NCBI RefSeq assembly: GCF_030758295.1
Contig: NZ_CP132335.1
Location: forward strand, 62,001 to 126,000
DNA length: 64,000 nt
Reading direction: 5' to 3'
Origin: Pararhizobium sp. IMCC21322
GTDB taxonomy: Bacteria > Pseudomonadota > Alphaproteobacteria > Rhizobiales > GCA-2746425
Numbering within the stretch: the first letter of the stretch is position 1; every line of letters starts with the position of its first letter. Below, in pieces: positions 43,789 through 54,564 of the stretch. The position numbers and the translations under genes were made by a program. The notes under the pieces are model-generated. The model had not been told where the DNA came from. It saw only the letters and a program-made list of their open reading frames with translations, and searched no databases.

Positions 43789-44251
43789 GCGCGATCATTT
43801 TGATGCCTTGTGCGGGTTTTTAATTCTGGCCATAGCTGCGTATCTGTTGCTCGAAGCCAGCAAAATCAATGCGCCTGCACATGTCTATCCACTTGTCATA
43901 CTCACCATAGTCATTGCCCTGTCTGCTGTTTCAACAGTATCGGCTGTTCGGCGCGTAGCGCGCTCGCGCAGCCGATCTGCAGCGAATGCATCTGATAAAA
44001 GCGAACCACCGAAATCCCTCAAAATCTGGGGCATTCTTATTGCCGTCATCCTCTATGCCTTCGGCATGCAGTTTGACTACACACTTTCAACGGGCGCGTT
44101 TTTGTTTGTAATGTTTCTGACACTTGGCCCCGGCCCGATTGCCGCTGCAAGAATTATCAAAAGCCTTTTGATGGCCGTGGCCATGACCACCTTCCTGTAT
44201 CTGGCCTTCGCCGTCTGGTTGAACGTGTCAGTACCCAATATCTTTCAATAA
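43781..44251 (+). CDS. TTT transporter small membrane subunit (TctB family)
   Basis: The 156-residue protein has four hydrophobic segments (FDALCGFLILAIAAYLLLEA, VYPLVILTIVIALSAVSTV, ILIAVILYAFGMQFD and the C-terminal SLLMAVAMTTFLYLAFAVW), which is the TctB topology. The start ATG overlaps the TctA stop. Its order (binding protein, A, B) differs from the second cassette at 55591, which runs binding protein, B, A. Confidence 0.85.
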   Translation: MLKRDHFDALCGFLILAIAAYLLLEASKINAPAHVYPLVILTIVIALSAVSTVSAVRRVARSRSRSAANASDKSEPPKSLKIWGILIAVILYAFGMQFDYTLSTGAFLFVMFLTLGPGPIAAARIIKSLLMAVAMTTFLYLAFAVWLNVSVPNIFQ

Positions 44252-44262
44252 GCGTATCGAGC

Positions 44263-45705
44263 TCAGTTCGACCAAAACCCGCGATCCACCATCACCAGAA
44301 TTGTGAAAATTTCCAGACGGCCCAGGATCATGGCGAATGACAGCAGCCATTTTGCGCTGTCTGGCAAAGTCGCGAAATTGCCGGACGGGCCAATAATATC
44401 ACCAAGACCGGGCCCCACATTGGTGATGGCGGTAATACTGGCAGACGCGGCGGTGACAATATCCAGCCCCAGAAAACCAAGTATCAGCGTACAAATGCCG
44501 ATGGTGGCCACAAATACGGCCAGAAAAGCCAGAATTGAAAACGCGGCATCGTCCGGCAGAAGTCGACCATTATAACGAATCACAACGGTGCGGTGCGGGC
44601 TGACCAGCCGTTGCAGATGCGCATGAACCACCTTGATCAACACCTGAAACCGATAGATTTTGATGGCCCCGGATGTGGACCCGGAGCAGCCACCCACAAA
44701 CATCAGAATGAGAAACAGACCCACCGCACCCGGCCCCCACAATGTATAATCAGTGCTGGCAAAGCCCGTGGTGGTGACAATGGATGTAACGTTGAATGAT
44801 GTCAGCGTCAGCGCCTGCAACACATTCATATCGTTTTGGCTGCTCAGCCACACGGCCATAGCCACGCTTGTGACAGCCAAAAACCCGATCAGCACATGAA
44901 TCTGGCTGTCGGTAAACAACGCCCGGATATTGCCGCGCACAGCCTTGACGTAAATGTAAAATGGCAGCGCACCGGAAATCATGAAAACAATGCTCGCCCA
45001 GTGCAGACCCCAGGCCTGAAAATGACCGAATGAGGCATCATGGGTGGAGTAACCGCCGGTGGAAACCGTAGCCATGGCGTGGCAAATGGCATCAAAAAAA
45101 GACATGCCCAAAGCCCAATAGACCAGAATGCAGGAGACGGTGAGACTGCAATACACAAGCACAATGTTGGACAGCAAAACGGTCCAGCGCGGTTCAACCT
45201 TTTCGTTGGTTTCAGAACTTTCGGTCTTGAACAGCTGCGCGCCACCAACCCGCAAAAATGGCAGCATCACCACCGCCATGATAATAATTCCCACGCCGCC
45301 GATCCACTGCAGCAGCGACCGCCACAACAAAATCCCCTTGGGCAGATTATCAAGCCCCGACAGAACAGTTGACCCGGTTGTCGTCAGTCCGGACGTTGCC
45401 TCAAAAAAGGAATCCACATAGCTGATGCCCAGTCCCAGAAACGGCAGGGCACCCACCAGTGGCACGGCAACCCAGATGCTGGCCGTCAGCAAAAAAGCAG
45501 TGCGAAATGAAATCGGGGCCTGCCACGTATCTCGTGTCGCCAGCACCAGTGACAGACCAACAAAAGCCATCAGTGTGGAAGACACAGCGAAAGACTGCCA
45601 GTCCTGATTGCTGTCAACCTTATCAAGGGCAGCCGGCAGCAATGCCAGAATGGAAATGCCAATCACAACGAAGCCAACCACATTGATGACCAGCCGGAAC
45701 TTCAG
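44263..45705 (-). CDS. TrkH-family potassium uptake protein
   Basis: The protein of about 480 residues has the Trk/Ktr four-repeat channel pattern; selectivity-filter segments are visible in FEATSGLTTTGSTVLS, CHAMATVSTGGYSTHD, TSIVTTTGFASTDY and AITNVGPGLGDI. It imports K+, normally with TrkA, which is not in the window. The start is unsure: GTG 45705 with GAAGG upstream gives a family-like length, while the ATG at 45816 would add an unlikely 37-residue leader. It is convergent with the TctB gene, 11 bases away. Confidence 0.87.
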   Translation of the reverse strand: MKFRLVINVVGFVVIGISILALLPAALDKVDSNQDWQSFAVSSTLMAFVGLSLVLATRDTWQAPISFRTAFLLTASIWVAVPLVGALPFLGLGISYVDSFFEATSGLTTTGSTVLSGLDNLPKGILLWRSLLQWIGGVGIIIMAVVMLPFLRVGGAQLFKTESSETNEKVEPRWTVLLSNIVLVYCSLTVSCILVYWALGMSFFDAICHAMATVSTGGYSTHDASFGHFQAWGLHWASIVFMISGALPFYIYVKAVRGNIRALFTDSQIHVLIGFLAVTSVAMAVWLSSQNDMNVLQALTLTSFNVTSIVTTTGFASTDYTLWGPGAVGLFLILMFVGGCSGSTSGAIKIYRFQVLIKVVHAHLQRLVSPHRTVVIRYNGRLLPDDAAFSILAFLAVFVATIGICTLILGFLGLDIVTAASASITAITNVGPGLGDIIGPSGNFATLPDSAKWLLSFAMILGRLEIFTILVMVDRGFWSN

Positions 45706-45940
45706 CACAAAAACAGAACCTTCAGATAATGGAGAGAGTGTAGCTAACGCACAGAAATTGCGCCCTTTTTGACCGCTTGGCAACAGTCTTAAATGCATTT
45801 TGCAAGAATGACGCATCTCGTCAGGTCAGGACTTGTTCATCAGCCAGAACAAGCGATAAGCCCCCTCATCCGCCTTGACAACGACCTCCGGCACCTGCAC
45901 GAAACTTGCTAGTTTTTCTACAAATGGGTAGTGATCCTGA

Positions 45941-47149
45941 ATGCAGATTCTGGACTATTCACATAACCCAATGCTTGTATTTGCCTCACTTCTTGTGGCG
46001 ATGATGGCGGGTTTTACGGGCCTGTCCCTGACAAAGGGATTGTCCGAGCGGAATGTTATGCACCGCAAAATATCGGTCGCGCTGGCCTCTGTTGCATTGG
46101 GTGGCGGCATCTGGTCGATGCATTTTGTGGCGATGCTCGGATTGCAACTTCCCATCCTGTTTTATTTTGACGCGGCTATCACGCTGGCCTCGGCACTCGT
46201 CGCAATTCTGGTGGTCGGTGTTGCCCTGCTGATCCTGCATTTCCGAAAACGCACACGTACCACCCTCGTCGTAGCTGGTACGATTGTCGGTCTGGGCGTG
46301 CTGGCCATGCACTATATCGGCATGTCAGGGCTGCAATTGTGTCAGGCGCTTTATACCCCATCTGGCATTGCTCTGGCGATTGTGTCTTCCTGCGCGCTCA
46401 ACATCGCGGCTTTTTCCATTGCCTATGGCAAACGAACCAACCGCAACATCATCGTTGGAACCCTGTTTTTTGGCTTCGCGGTTTTTGCCGTGCATTTTAT
46501 CGCCATTAGCGGAACTGATTTCGTGGCCATTGATGTTCTGAGCGAGGTTGGCCCGCTCATCAGCAAGGAAGTCATGGCAATTGGCGTTGTTTTGAGCAGC
46601 TTTGTCCTGTGCGCTGCCTTCCTTTTGACCGGCATTACTTTTTCAGCCTCGCCGCAACCTGCTGCAGCACTTCAAGCCAACGCAAACATTGCCCCTGAAG
46701 CTGGCCTGGAAGCCAAGCCAGAGTCTGACGAAGAAGCTGGCACCACCGTTGAGCCAGAGGCCTTGCCAGCGGCGGCTGATGAAAGTGTCACCGAGCAAAC
46801 CACCAGTGTTACAGTGACCAACAAACAAATCCCCTATGAGCAGGGCGGACGCACCTTCTTTGTCGATGTGGACGCCGTTGCCGTGATCCGGGCGGAAGGA
46901 CACTACACGCATCTTTACACAGAAACCGACAAACTGTTCTGCGTCTGGTCAATCACCGAAGCTGAAAAACGTCTCACACCAGGGCCCTTTATCCGGACCC
47001 ACCGCAGCTTTCTGATCAACCCGTCCTTTGTCACAGGCTTTGAACGTCTCAAGGATAATGGTGTTTGCCATTTTAAAGTTGCCAGTCTTGAGAAAGTTCC
47101 GGTCAGCCGGTCGCGCCTGCGGGCGGTCCGGGACGTTCTCGGCATATGA
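45941..47149 (+). CDS. coxC: CoxC-like MHYT-LytTR regulator
   Basis: The 402-residue protein has an MHYT membrane sensor at residues 10-220, with three copies of the M/V-H-F/Y motif in WSMHFVAML, LAMHYIGMSG and FAVHFIAISG. An acidic, Ala/Glu-rich linker and a C-terminal LytTR DNA-binding domain follow (FFVDVDAVAVIRAEGHYTHL, then GPFIRTHRSFLINPSFVTGF). CoxC and CoxH of Afipia (Oligotropha) carboxidovorans have the same layout, and this gene precedes coxM as coxC does there. MHYT domains are thought to bind copper and sense CO, O2 or NO, so this is the likely CO-responsive activator of the cox operon. Confidence 0.88.
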   Translation: MQILDYSHNPMLVFASLLVAMMAGFTGLSLTKGLSERNVMHRKISVALASVALGGGIWSMHFVAMLGLQLPILFYFDAAITLASALVAILVVGVALLILHFRKRTRTTLVVAGTIVGLGVLAMHYIGMSGLQLCQALYTPSGIALAIVSSCALNIAAFSIAYGKRTNRNIIVGTLFFGFAVFAVHFIAISGTDFVAIDVLSEVGPLISKEVMAIGVVLSSFVLCAAFLLTGITFSASPQPAAALQANANIAPEAGLEAKPESDEEAGTTVEPEALPAAADESVTEQTTSVTVTNKQIPYEQGGRTFFVDVDAVAVIRAEGHYTHLYTETDKLFCVWSITEAEKRLTPGPFIRTHRSFLINPSFVTGFERLKDNGVCHFKVASLEKVPVSRSRLRAVRDVLGI

Positions 47150-47286
47150 CCGGCGCGCATTTCGTGCGTGCCAATTCGCATCTCGTGTAGAAATTCTCTC
47201 GTTTCACTCATAAGCCAGTGCCGCAAGGCGCAGCCGTGATTAGCGTTCTCCGAAGCAAATTAATTGCACGTCGGGGAGGACCAGCA

Positions 47287-48141
47287 ATGATACCAGCAGC
47301 ATTCGATTATCATCGACCCACGAAAGTGGAAGATGTGATCGCCCTTTTGGAAGAACACGGCGATGATGCCCGTGTTATGGCGGGCGGGCACAGCCTGATA
47401 CCCATGATGAAACTTCGGATGGCGGACATTCCCCATTTGATTGATCTTCAGGATGTCAGCGGGCTCGGCGGAATTTCCATCGAAGGCGGTCAGATCAAGC
47501 TTGGTGCCATGGTCACCCAGCACGAGATCATCAATCACGATGGGCTGGCGTCTGCTGCGCCAATCCTGCGTGAAGCGGCCCTTCAGATCGCAGATCCACA
47601 AGTGCGCTACATGGGAACAATTGGTGGCAATGTCGCCAATGGCGATCCGGGCAATGACATGCCAGGACTGATGCAGTGCATTGATGCACAGATCGAACTG
47701 ATCGGCCCCGGTGGGACACGCAGTGTTGCCGCGCGCGACTATTATGAAGCGGCCTACATGACAGATCGCGAGGACGACGAAGTTCTGGTATCCATCAGCT
47801 TTGCAACACCTTCCGGCGGACATGCTTATGAAAAGCAAAAGCGCAAGATTGGCGATTATGCCACCGCTGCGGCTGCGGTTCAGATCGTCAAGGATGGCGG
47901 GAAAGTCGCATCAGCCTCAATCGCAATGACAAATCTCAGCGATGTGCCGGTCTGGTCTGAAGCTGCAGGGGCCGCATTGGTGGAAACCACATGCGACTCA
48001 ACTTCGCTTAAAGCGGCCGTTACCGCCATGCTGGCTGACATTGATCCATCGGAAGACAATCGCGGCCCCGTGGCCTTCAAACGCCATCTGGCAGGCATCA
48101 TCCTTTCACGTGCGGTCACACGCGCCTGGGATCGGGCGTAA
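47287..48141 (+). CDS. coxM: CO dehydrogenase medium (FAD) subunit
   Basis: The 284-residue protein has the two FAD-binding motifs AGGHS (residues 32-36) and TIGGN (111-115) at the positions I recall for the A. carboxidovorans enzyme, and the C-terminal CODH-FAD domain ([19 protein letters not shown]). Electrons pass from the Fe-S subunit to this FAD and on to quinone. The ATG at 47287 has GGGGAGGA upstream; the frame to 47218 is a non-coding extension. It opens the coxMSL block. Confidence 0.95.
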   Translation: MIPAAFDYHRPTKVEDVIALLEEHGDDARVMAGGHSLIPMMKLRMADIPHLIDLQDVSGLGGISIEGGQIKLGAMVTQHEIINHDGLASAAPILREAALQIADPQVRYMGTIGGNVANGDPGNDMPGLMQCIDAQIELIGPGGTRSVAARDYYEAAYMTDREDDEVLVSISFATPSGGHAYEKQKRKIGDYATAAAAVQIVKDGGKVASASIAMTNLSDVPVWSEAAGAALVETTCDSTSLKAAVTAMLADIDPSEDNRGPVAFKRHLAGIILSRAVTRAWDRA

Positions 48142-48152
48142 GGAACAAAATC

Positions 48153-48647
48153 ATGACAGAAAAAATGCAAGTCAAACTGAACGTAAATGGCGAAGACCGG
48201 GAGTTCCTTGCCGAACCACGCGAGCTGCTGATTTACGCGCTGCGCGAACATCTCAACATCACCGGGCCTCATGTGGGCTGCGATACCTCGCATTGCGGGG
48301 CTTGCACGGTGACACTGAACGGGAAATCCGTGAAATCCTGCACCATGTTCGTGGCACAGGCCAACGGTGCCGAGGTCACGACGATTGAAGGGCTCGGCAA
48401 TCCGGCGAAGCTGCATGTGCTGCAGGAAAATTTCCGCGAGCATCATGGTCTGCAATGCGGTTTCTGCACGCCGGGTATGATCACCCGCGCGTCCAAACTT
48501 CTGGAAGAAAACCCCGATCCCACCGAAGAAGAAGTCCGGTTTGGCATGGCAGGGAATATCTGCCGCTGCACTGGCTATCAGAACATCGTGAAATCCATCC
48601 TTGCTGCGGCAAATGAGATGAATGCCGCGAAGGAGGCTGCAGAATGA
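48153..48647 (+). CDS. coxS: CO dehydrogenase small (2Fe-2S) subunit
   Basis: The 164-residue protein binds two [2Fe-2S] clusters. Cys43, 48, 51 and 63 ([16 protein letters not shown]) form the plant-ferredoxin-type site; Cys102, 105, 137 and 139 ([17 protein letters not shown]) form the proximal site near the molybdopterin. It relays electrons from coxL to coxM. It overlaps coxL by four bases (ATGA). Confidence 0.96.
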   Translation: MTEKMQVKLNVNGEDREFLAEPRELLIYALREHLNITGPHVGCDTSHCGACTVTLNGKSVKSCTMFVAQANGAEVTTIEGLGNPAKLHVLQENFREHHGLQCGFCTPGMITRASKLLEENPDPTEEEVRFGMAGNICRCTGYQNIVKSILAAANEMNAAKEAAE

Positions 48648-51061
48648 ATGACATGACTCCTGAGCGCGATGAACGCGCCGCCAACCTCAAGGGCCTCGGC
48701 TGTTCGCGCAAACGTGTGGAAGATGCTCGCTTCACCCAGGGCAAAGGCAATTATGTCGATGACATCAAATTGCCGGGAATGCTGCACGGAGATTTCGTGC
48801 GTACACCCTATGCCCATGCCCGCGTCATTTCGGTCAACAAGGACGCTGCCATGGCCCTGCCGGGCGTTGTTGCCGTTCTGACAGCGGAAGATCTGGCACC
48901 ACTTGGCCTTCATTGGATGCCAACACTGGCCGGCGACAAACAAATGGTACTGGCCGATGGCAAGGTGCTGTTTCAAGGGCAGGAAGTTGCCTTTGTCGTA
49001 GCCGAAGACCGTTATATCGCGGCAGATGCTGTTGAGTTGGTCGAAGTGGAATATGAAGAACTACCGGTTCTGACCGATCCGTTCGAAGCGCTGAAATCAG
49101 ATGTGGTTTTGCGCGAAGATCTGGCAGGCCAGACCGAAGGTGCTCATGGTCCCCGCAAGCACCACAATCACATCTTCACCTGGGAACAGGGCGATGAGGC
49201 TGCCACCAATCAGGTGATGGACAATGCTGAGGTCGTCGTGACTGAAAGCATGTATTATCACCGCACCCACCCTTGCCCGCTGGAAACCTGCGGCTCAGTC
49301 GCCTCAATGGATGCGGTCAACGGCAAGCTGACACTCTATGGGACGTTTCAGGCACCCCATGCCATCCGGACTGTGGTGTCTCTGATCTCCGGTATCGAAG
49401 AGCACAATATTCGTGTTGTCTCACCCGATATTGGCGGTGGCTTCGGCAACAAGGTTGGCGCTTATTCAGGCTATGTCTGCTCAGTCGTGGCCTCCATTGT
49501 CACTGGAAGGCCGGTGAAATGGGTTGAAGACCGTATGGAAAATCTGATGACCACGGCCTTTGCCCGTGACTATTGGATGACCGGCAAAATCTCAGCCACC
49601 AAAGAAGGAAAAATCACCGGACTGCATTGTCAGGTGACAGCCGACCATGGCGGGTTTGACGCCTGCGCTGATCCGACCAAATTTCCAGCTGGTTTCATGA
49701 ATATCTGCACCGGGTCCTATGACATACCGGTCGCCTATCTGTCGGTGGATGGTGTTTACACCAACAAGGCACCGGGCGGGGTCAGCTATCGTTGCTCCTT
49801 CCGCGTCACCGAGGCGGTGTATTTCATCGAGCGCATGATTGAGGTTCTGGCCATCGAGTTGGATATGGATGCAGCAGATCTGCGCCGCATCAACTTCATC
49901 AAAAAGGAACAGTTCCCCTACCAATCCGCCCTTGGCTGGGAATATGACAGTGGTGATTATCACACGGCCTGGGACAAGGTGATGAAAGCGGTCGATTACG
50001 ACGGCTTGCGCAAAGAGCAGGCCGAACGTGTCGAAGCCTTCAAACGCGGTGAAACCCGCACATTGATGGGCATTGGTCTGTGCCACTTCACCGAGATCGT
50101 CGGTGCGGGTCCGGTCAAGAATTGTGATATTCTTGGCCTTGGCATGTTCGACAGTTGCGAAATCCGTATCCACCCGACCGGGTCGGCGATTGCGCGGCTT
50201 GGCACGATTTCACAAGGTCAGGGCCACGCAACCACATTTGCACAAATCCTGGCCACCGAGATTGGCCTGCCTGCGGACAGCATCACCATTGAAGAAGGCG
50301 ATACTGACACGGCTCCTTATGGGCTGGGGACCTATGGCTCACGCTCCACACCGGTAGCGGGTGCGGCCACGGCCATGGCCGGGCGTAAAATCCGTGCCAA
50401 GGCGCAAATGATCGCGGCCTATCTGCTGGAAGTTCACGACAATGATGTGGAGTTCGATGTGGATCGGTTCGTCGTCAAAGGCGCGCCTGAGCGCTTCAAG
50501 ACAATGAAGGAAATCGCTTTCGCGTCCTATAATCAGGCCATACCGGGACTTGAGCCGGGGCTTGAGGCGGTCAGCTATTACGATCCGCCCAACATGACTT
50601 ATCCGTTCGGTGCCTATGTCTGTGTCATGGACATTGATGTTGATACCGGCGTGCCTGAAATCCGTCGTTTCTATGCGCTGGATGATTGCGGCACCCGTAT
50701 TAATCCGATGATCATTGAAGGGCAGATTCACGGCGGACTGACCGAGGCTTTCGCTGTCGCTCTGGGGCAGGAAATTGCCTACGATAAACAGGGCAATGTC
50801 AAAAACGCCACGTTGATGGATTTCTTCCTGCCAACAGCCTGGGAAGTACCGAACTACGAAACCGACCACACTGTCACCCCGAGCCCGCATCACCCGATCG
50901 GAGCCAAGGGTGTTGGCGAAAGTCCGCATGTGGGTGGTGTTCCGTGTTTTTCAAATGCGGTCCACGACGCCTTCCGCCCCTTTGGGCTGAAGCAGACCAA
51001 CATGCCACACGACCATTGGCGGATTTGGGAAACAGCCAATAAGCTTGGCCTGCATGATTAA
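48644..51061 (+). CDS. coxL: CO dehydrogenase large subunit, form I (Mo-Cu)
   Basis: The 805-residue molybdenum subunit oxidises CO to CO2 at a Mo-S-Cu centre. The active-site loop reads SYRCSFR with Cys384 as copper ligand, which is the form I signature (usually AYxCSFR) and not the AYRGAGR of form II proteins. Glu759 in AKGVGESP is the catalytic base position. Other cofactor loops are [15 protein letters not shown] and [15 protein letters not shown]. The offset of both residues from the known enzyme is the same (4), so the length is normal. It is a genuine CO dehydrogenase, not a generic xanthine-oxidase relative. Confidence 0.96.
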   Translation: MNDMTPERDERAANLKGLGCSRKRVEDARFTQGKGNYVDDIKLPGMLHGDFVRTPYAHARVISVNKDAAMALPGVVAVLTAEDLAPLGLHWMPTLAGDKQMVLADGKVLFQGQEVAFVVAEDRYIAADAVELVEVEYEELPVLTDPFEALKSDVVLREDLAGQTEGAHGPRKHHNHIFTWEQGDEAATNQVMDNAEVVVTESMYYHRTHPCPLETCGSVASMDAVNGKLTLYGTFQAPHAIRTVVSLISGIEEHNIRVVSPDIGGGFGNKVGAYSGYVCSVVASIVTGRPVKWVEDRMENLMTTAFARDYWMTGKISATKEGKITGLHCQVTADHGGFDACADPTKFPAGFMNICTGSYDIPVAYLSVDGVYTNKAPGGVSYRCSFRVTEAVYFIERMIEVLAIELDMDAADLRRINFIKKEQFPYQSALGWEYDSGDYHTAWDKVMKAVDYDGLRKEQAERVEAFKRGETRTLMGIGLCHFTEIVGAGPVKNCDILGLGMFDSCEIRIHPTGSAIARLGTISQGQGHATTFAQILATEIGLPADSITIEEGDTDTAPYGLGTYGSRSTPVAGAATAMAGRKIRAKAQMIAAYLLEVHDNDVEFDVDRFVVKGAPERFKTMKEIAFASYNQAIPGLEPGLEAVSYYDPPNMTYPFGAYVCVMDIDVDTGVPEIRRFYALDDCGTRINPMIIEGQIHGGLTEAFAVALGQEIAYDKQGNVKNATLMDFFLPTAWEVPNYETDHTVTPSPHHPIGAKGVGESPHVGGVPCFSNAVHDAFRPFGLKQTNMPHDHWRIWETANKLGLHD

Positions 51062-51112
51062 GTGAACGCCGGGCGGCCCTTTTGGCCGCCCGCCACCAAT
51101 CGGGTATCAAAA

Positions 51113-51988
51113 ATGAACTGGAACGCCCTGCAAACCGCTTTGGCGGACGAAGGCTATGTCGCCAATGACGATCTGGCCATGGCTGTGCATCTGGCAATAT
51201 CTCTTGGTCGCCCACTGCTGCTTGAGGGCGCGGCTGGTGTCGGCAAAACCGATCTGGCCCGTGTCCTCAGCACTGTGCAAGACACCCAACTGATCCGCCT
51301 TCAATGCTATGAAGGACTGGACGCTGCACAAGCGATTTACGAATGGAACTATCAGCGACAATTGCTTTCCATTCGCGCGGCAGCCGAACATGGTGAAACC
51401 GGGCGTGTTGTCGAAGAGCGTATTTTTTCCGAAGAATTCTTGCTGGAGCGCCCTTTGCTCAAGGCAATTCGGCAGGATACACCGCCGGTTCTGTTGATTG
51501 ACGAGATCGACAAGGCCGATGAGGAATTTGAAGCCTATCTGATGGAAATTCTGTCAGAATTTCAGGTGACGATCCCGGAACTCGGCACAATCAAGGCAAC
51601 TTCTCGGCCCATCGTCATTCTAACCGCAAATGGAACACGCGATCTCAGCGATGCTTTGCGCCGCAGGTGCCTCTATGCCCATATTTCCTATCCGGACCGA
51701 ACTACGGAACTGGCAATTCTGACCGCTCGCTGCCCGGAGGTAGAAGCAGCCTTGGCATCTCAGATCATCGGTTTCGTACAGTCTTTGCGCAAAGAGGATC
51801 TGGAGAAAAAACCGGGAATTGCCGAGATGCTGGACTTCGCCGCTGCACTGATGGGTCTTGGAATTGCAGATTTGACCCATGACCCTGTGGTGCTACAGGC
51901 CACTTTGGCGACGCTTCTCAAAACCCAGACCGACCGCGATAACATCACAACCGAAATCGCCCAACGCCTTGCAGGGAAAGCTGCATGA
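51113..51988 (+). CDS. coxD: CoxD, MoxR-type AAA+ ATPase for Mo-Cu site assembly
   Basis: The 291-residue AAA+ protein has Walker A GAAGVGKT (residues 39-46), Walker B VLLIDEIDKAD and sensor motifs ILTANGTRDLSDALRRRC. CoxD is needed to put sulfur and then copper into the active site of CO dehydrogenase after folding; that role comes from work on A. carboxidovorans. ATG 51113 was chosen because the protein then begins just before the family's first helix. It overlaps coxE by four bases; the two are expected to work as a MoxR-VWA pair. Confidence 0.92.
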   Translation: MNWNALQTALADEGYVANDDLAMAVHLAISLGRPLLLEGAAGVGKTDLARVLSTVQDTQLIRLQCYEGLDAAQAIYEWNYQRQLLSIRAAAEHGETGRVVEERIFSEEFLLERPLLKAIRQDTPPVLLIDEIDKADEEFEAYLMEILSEFQVTIPELGTIKATSRPIVILTANGTRDLSDALRRRCLYAHISYPDRTTELAILTARCPEVEAALASQIIGFVQSLRKEDLEKKPGIAEMLDFAAALMGLGIADLTHDPVVLQATLATLLKTQTDRDNITTEIAQRLAGKAA

Positions 51989-53166
51989 GTCAGGTAACTA
52001 AATTTGCTGCCCGTGATCCTGGACCCGCCGCCCGCATGGCCGGGTTCATGGCACATTTGCGGTCCAACGGCCTGCGACTGGGGGTGGGTGAAGCAAAGGC
52101 AGGGCTTGAAGCGCTGACCCATACGCAGGCCGCCAACCCTAAAGAGGCCCGCCATGCCCTGCGCGCTGTCTTCAGCGGTTGTGCAGAAGATGTCGAACGA
52201 TTTGACGATCTGTTCAATGCGTTTTGGTTGAATGGCGGACGGGTTTCAGAAAAAACCATGCCGACCACAACAACCGGATTCGACAGCGTCCACACCTCAC
52301 GCAATGCCAAAGGCGGGGAAGCTGCCAGCGGTGCTGGTGCGCCCACAGCACCGGATGGCGGGGAAGACGAAGCCGAAACCGATGGCGAAGGCAAGCTGGT
52401 CTCCAGCGTTATTCGGTCACTGACAAAGAAAGACTTACATGATCTGGTGCAGCCGGAAGACATTGCGGAGGCCGAAAAAATCGCCCGGCGTCTGGGTGCA
52501 GCCCTGCGCGACCGCCGCTCACGCCGCCGCAAACAGGCCCGCAAGGGAGACCAGATTCATTTTCGAAAACTGATCCGGAAAAGCCTGTCGACCGGTGGCG
52601 AGCCACTGCATTTGCCGATGAAACACCGCCCCGACCGACCGCTGAAAATCGTCACACTCTGCGATGTATCCGGGTCAATGACCGTATATGCCCGTGTGTT
52701 TCTATCTTTCATTGCCGGCATGATGCGCTCGGATGATGCAACAGATGCTTACCTGTTTCACACCCGCCTGGTCCGCATCGCCGATGCCCTGCGTGACAAG
52801 GATGCATTGCGCGCATTGGGCCGGATGTCCGTGCTGGCCGATGGCTTTGGCGGAGGTTCCAGGATAGGCGCTTCCCTGATGCAGTTTTCAAAAACCTATG
52901 CCCGCCGATTTGTCGATGGGCGCACGGTGGTTTTGATCCTCTCCGATGGCTACGACACCGATAATCCTGAACTGCTCGGCGACGCTCTGGCAAATTTGAA
53001 AAAACGTGGGTGCAAGATCATCTGGCTGAACCCGTTGAAGGGCTGGGATGACTATGAACCCGTGGCGCGCGGCATGGCAGCGGCCCTCCCGCATCTCGAC
53101 CTGTTTCGCCCTGCCAACAAGCTGGCGGATCTTGGAGCGCTTGAGCCCGAGCTGGTGCGCCTATGA
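51985..53166 (+). CDS. coxE: CoxE, von Willebrand factor A protein
   Basis: The 393-residue VWA protein has an N-terminal helical part and a basic segment (RDRRSRRRKQARKGDQIHFR). The C-terminal VWA domain has the MIDAS motif CDVSGSM (DxSxS) and VLILSDGYDTDNPEL. CoxE works with the CoxD ATPase in copper insertion into CoxL. The overlap with coxD and with coxF is ATGA-type on both sides. Confidence 0.92.
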   Translation: MSQVTKFAARDPGPAARMAGFMAHLRSNGLRLGVGEAKAGLEALTHTQAANPKEARHALRAVFSGCAEDVERFDDLFNAFWLNGGRVSEKTMPTTTTGFDSVHTSRNAKGGEAASGAGAPTAPDGGEDEAETDGEGKLVSSVIRSLTKKDLHDLVQPEDIAEAEKIARRLGAALRDRRSRRRKQARKGDQIHFRKLIRKSLSTGGEPLHLPMKHRPDRPLKIVTLCDVSGSMTVYARVFLSFIAGMMRSDDATDAYLFHTRLVRIADALRDKDALRALGRMSVLADGFGGGSRIGASLMQFSKTYARRFVDGRTVVLILSDGYDTDNPELLGDALANLKKRGCKIIWLNPLKGWDDYEPVARGMAAALPHLDLFRPANKLADLGALEPELVRL

Positions 53167-53966
53167 CCCCGGCTGAATTAACAGACGCCGACATTGCCGA
53201 ACTTGCACAGGAAATGCGGGCAAGCGGTGAACCTTTTGCAATTGCAACTGTGATCCGCACCGCCGGGTCAACCGCCGCCAAACCCGGTGCCAAGGCGCTT
53301 TTGGACGCCAGCGGAACTATTCTTCAGGGCTGGATCGGGGGTGGCTGTGTGCGAAGCGCATTGGCCAAGGCCACTGATCGCGCCATGAAGGAAGGGCAAC
53401 CGCAGCTCATTTCCCTGCATCCGCAGGATGTGCTGGATGAAAAGGGCGTCGCAGCCGGGGACGATGTGGATGGCATGCGCTTTGCCCGCAATGGCTGCCC
53501 GTCAAAAGGCTCAATCGATATATTTGTCGAGATGATCTTGCCATTGCCAGAGCTGATGATCTTTGGAGCATCCCCGGTGGCCCAATCGCTTGTGGCACTG
53601 GCCAAAGAATTTCAGTGGACGCTTGCGGAAGGCACTTCGGAGATGCAGCCCCGCACGCTTGCGACTGGAGAAAAGCGCATGATCGTCATCGCCACACAGG
53701 GCAAGGATGACCTTGCAAGTCTGCGTGCAGCATTGGCGATGCAGGCAGACTTTATTGCCTTTGTCGGCAGCCGTCGCAAATTCGCAGCCTTGGCGCAAAA
53801 ACTGACCAATGAAGGCATTTCACAAGAGCTTCTATCCAGAGTCAATGCGCCTGCCGGCCTGCCCATTGATGCTGTGACACCACAGGAAATCGCGCTTTCA
53901 ATCCTAGCTCGGCTGACACAGGAACGTCGCCGGCACCTGCGCGGCGCAGGGGATAAAGATGCATAA
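53163..53966 (+). CDS. coxF: CoxF, XdhC/CoxI-family maturation factor
   Basis: The 267-residue protein has an N-terminal XdhC/CoxI domain (FAIATVIRTAGSTAAKPGAKA, then GWIGGGCVRSALAKA) and a C-terminal Rossmann domain (LMIFGASPVAQSLVALAKEF, MIVIATQGKDD, FVGSRRKFAALAQKL). XdhC proteins bind the molybdopterin cofactor and help sulfurate it. In the CODH cluster CoxF is needed for maturation. It overlaps coxE and the next gene. Confidence 0.9.
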   Translation: MTPAELTDADIAELAQEMRASGEPFAIATVIRTAGSTAAKPGAKALLDASGTILQGWIGGGCVRSALAKATDRAMKEGQPQLISLHPQDVLDEKGVAAGDDVDGMRFARNGCPSKGSIDIFVEMILPLPELMIFGASPVAQSLVALAKEFQWTLAEGTSEMQPRTLATGEKRMIVIATQGKDDLASLRAALAMQADFIAFVGSRRKFAALAQKLTNEGISQELLSRVNAPAGLPIDAVTPQEIALSILARLTQERRRHLRGAGDKDA

Positions 53967-54564
53967 AAGCGCGGCCATTATTCTGGCAGCTGGCCTGTCG
54001 CAGCGCATGGGGCCAATCAACAAGCTGCTGATCCCCATTGAAGGCGTTCCGATGGTCCGCCGGTCTGTTGCGGCTTATCTTGACGTTTGCAATGGCAAGG
54101 TCACTGTTGTCACCGGTTACCAGCGGACAGAGGTTGAAACCGCCTTAAATGGGCTGGACGTGCAGTTTGTTTTCAATCCTGATTTTGAACAGGGCCAGAA
54201 AACATCAGTCGCTGCCGGGCTTTCCGCATCTGCGCCAGCACAGGACACATTCATTGGCCTTGGGGATCAACCGTTTTTAACCGACAGTCATCTCGTTTGG
54301 TTGTTAGAGCAGCATCGCACAAACAAATCCGGCAAAATTACAGTGCCAGTTCAAGACAAAATGCGCGGAAACCCTCTGATCATCCCCTTGGATCTCAAAG
54401 CGCGGCTTCTGGCTGACCATCACAATCCGGGATGTTACAAATTCACCCGTGAGAACCCGGATCTCCTAAATTTGGCTGCAACCCAAACCACTGCTTTCTT
54501 CCGCGACATTGATACACCCCAGGAAGTCGCGGCGCTGTCGGTTCAGGAGGAGGCAACATCATGA
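53959..54564 (+). CDS. MocA-type molybdenum cofactor cytidylyltransferase
   Basis: The 201-residue nucleotidyltransferase has the NTP-binding start AAIILAAGLSQRMGPINKLL and FIGLGDQPFLTDSHL for the metal-binding Asp. It most likely converts Mo-molybdopterin to the MCD dinucleotide that CO dehydrogenase uses. The gene lies within the cox cluster and overlaps coxF by eight bases and the 33-residue frame by four. Confidence 0.87.
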   Translation: MHKSAAIILAAGLSQRMGPINKLLIPIEGVPMVRRSVAAYLDVCNGKVTVVTGYQRTEVETALNGLDVQFVFNPDFEQGQKTSVAAGLSASAPAQDTFIGLGDQPFLTDSHLVWLLEQHRTNKSGKITVPVQDKMRGNPLIIPLDLKARLLADHHNPGCYKFTRENPDLLNLAATQTTAFFRDIDTPQEVAALSVQEEATS

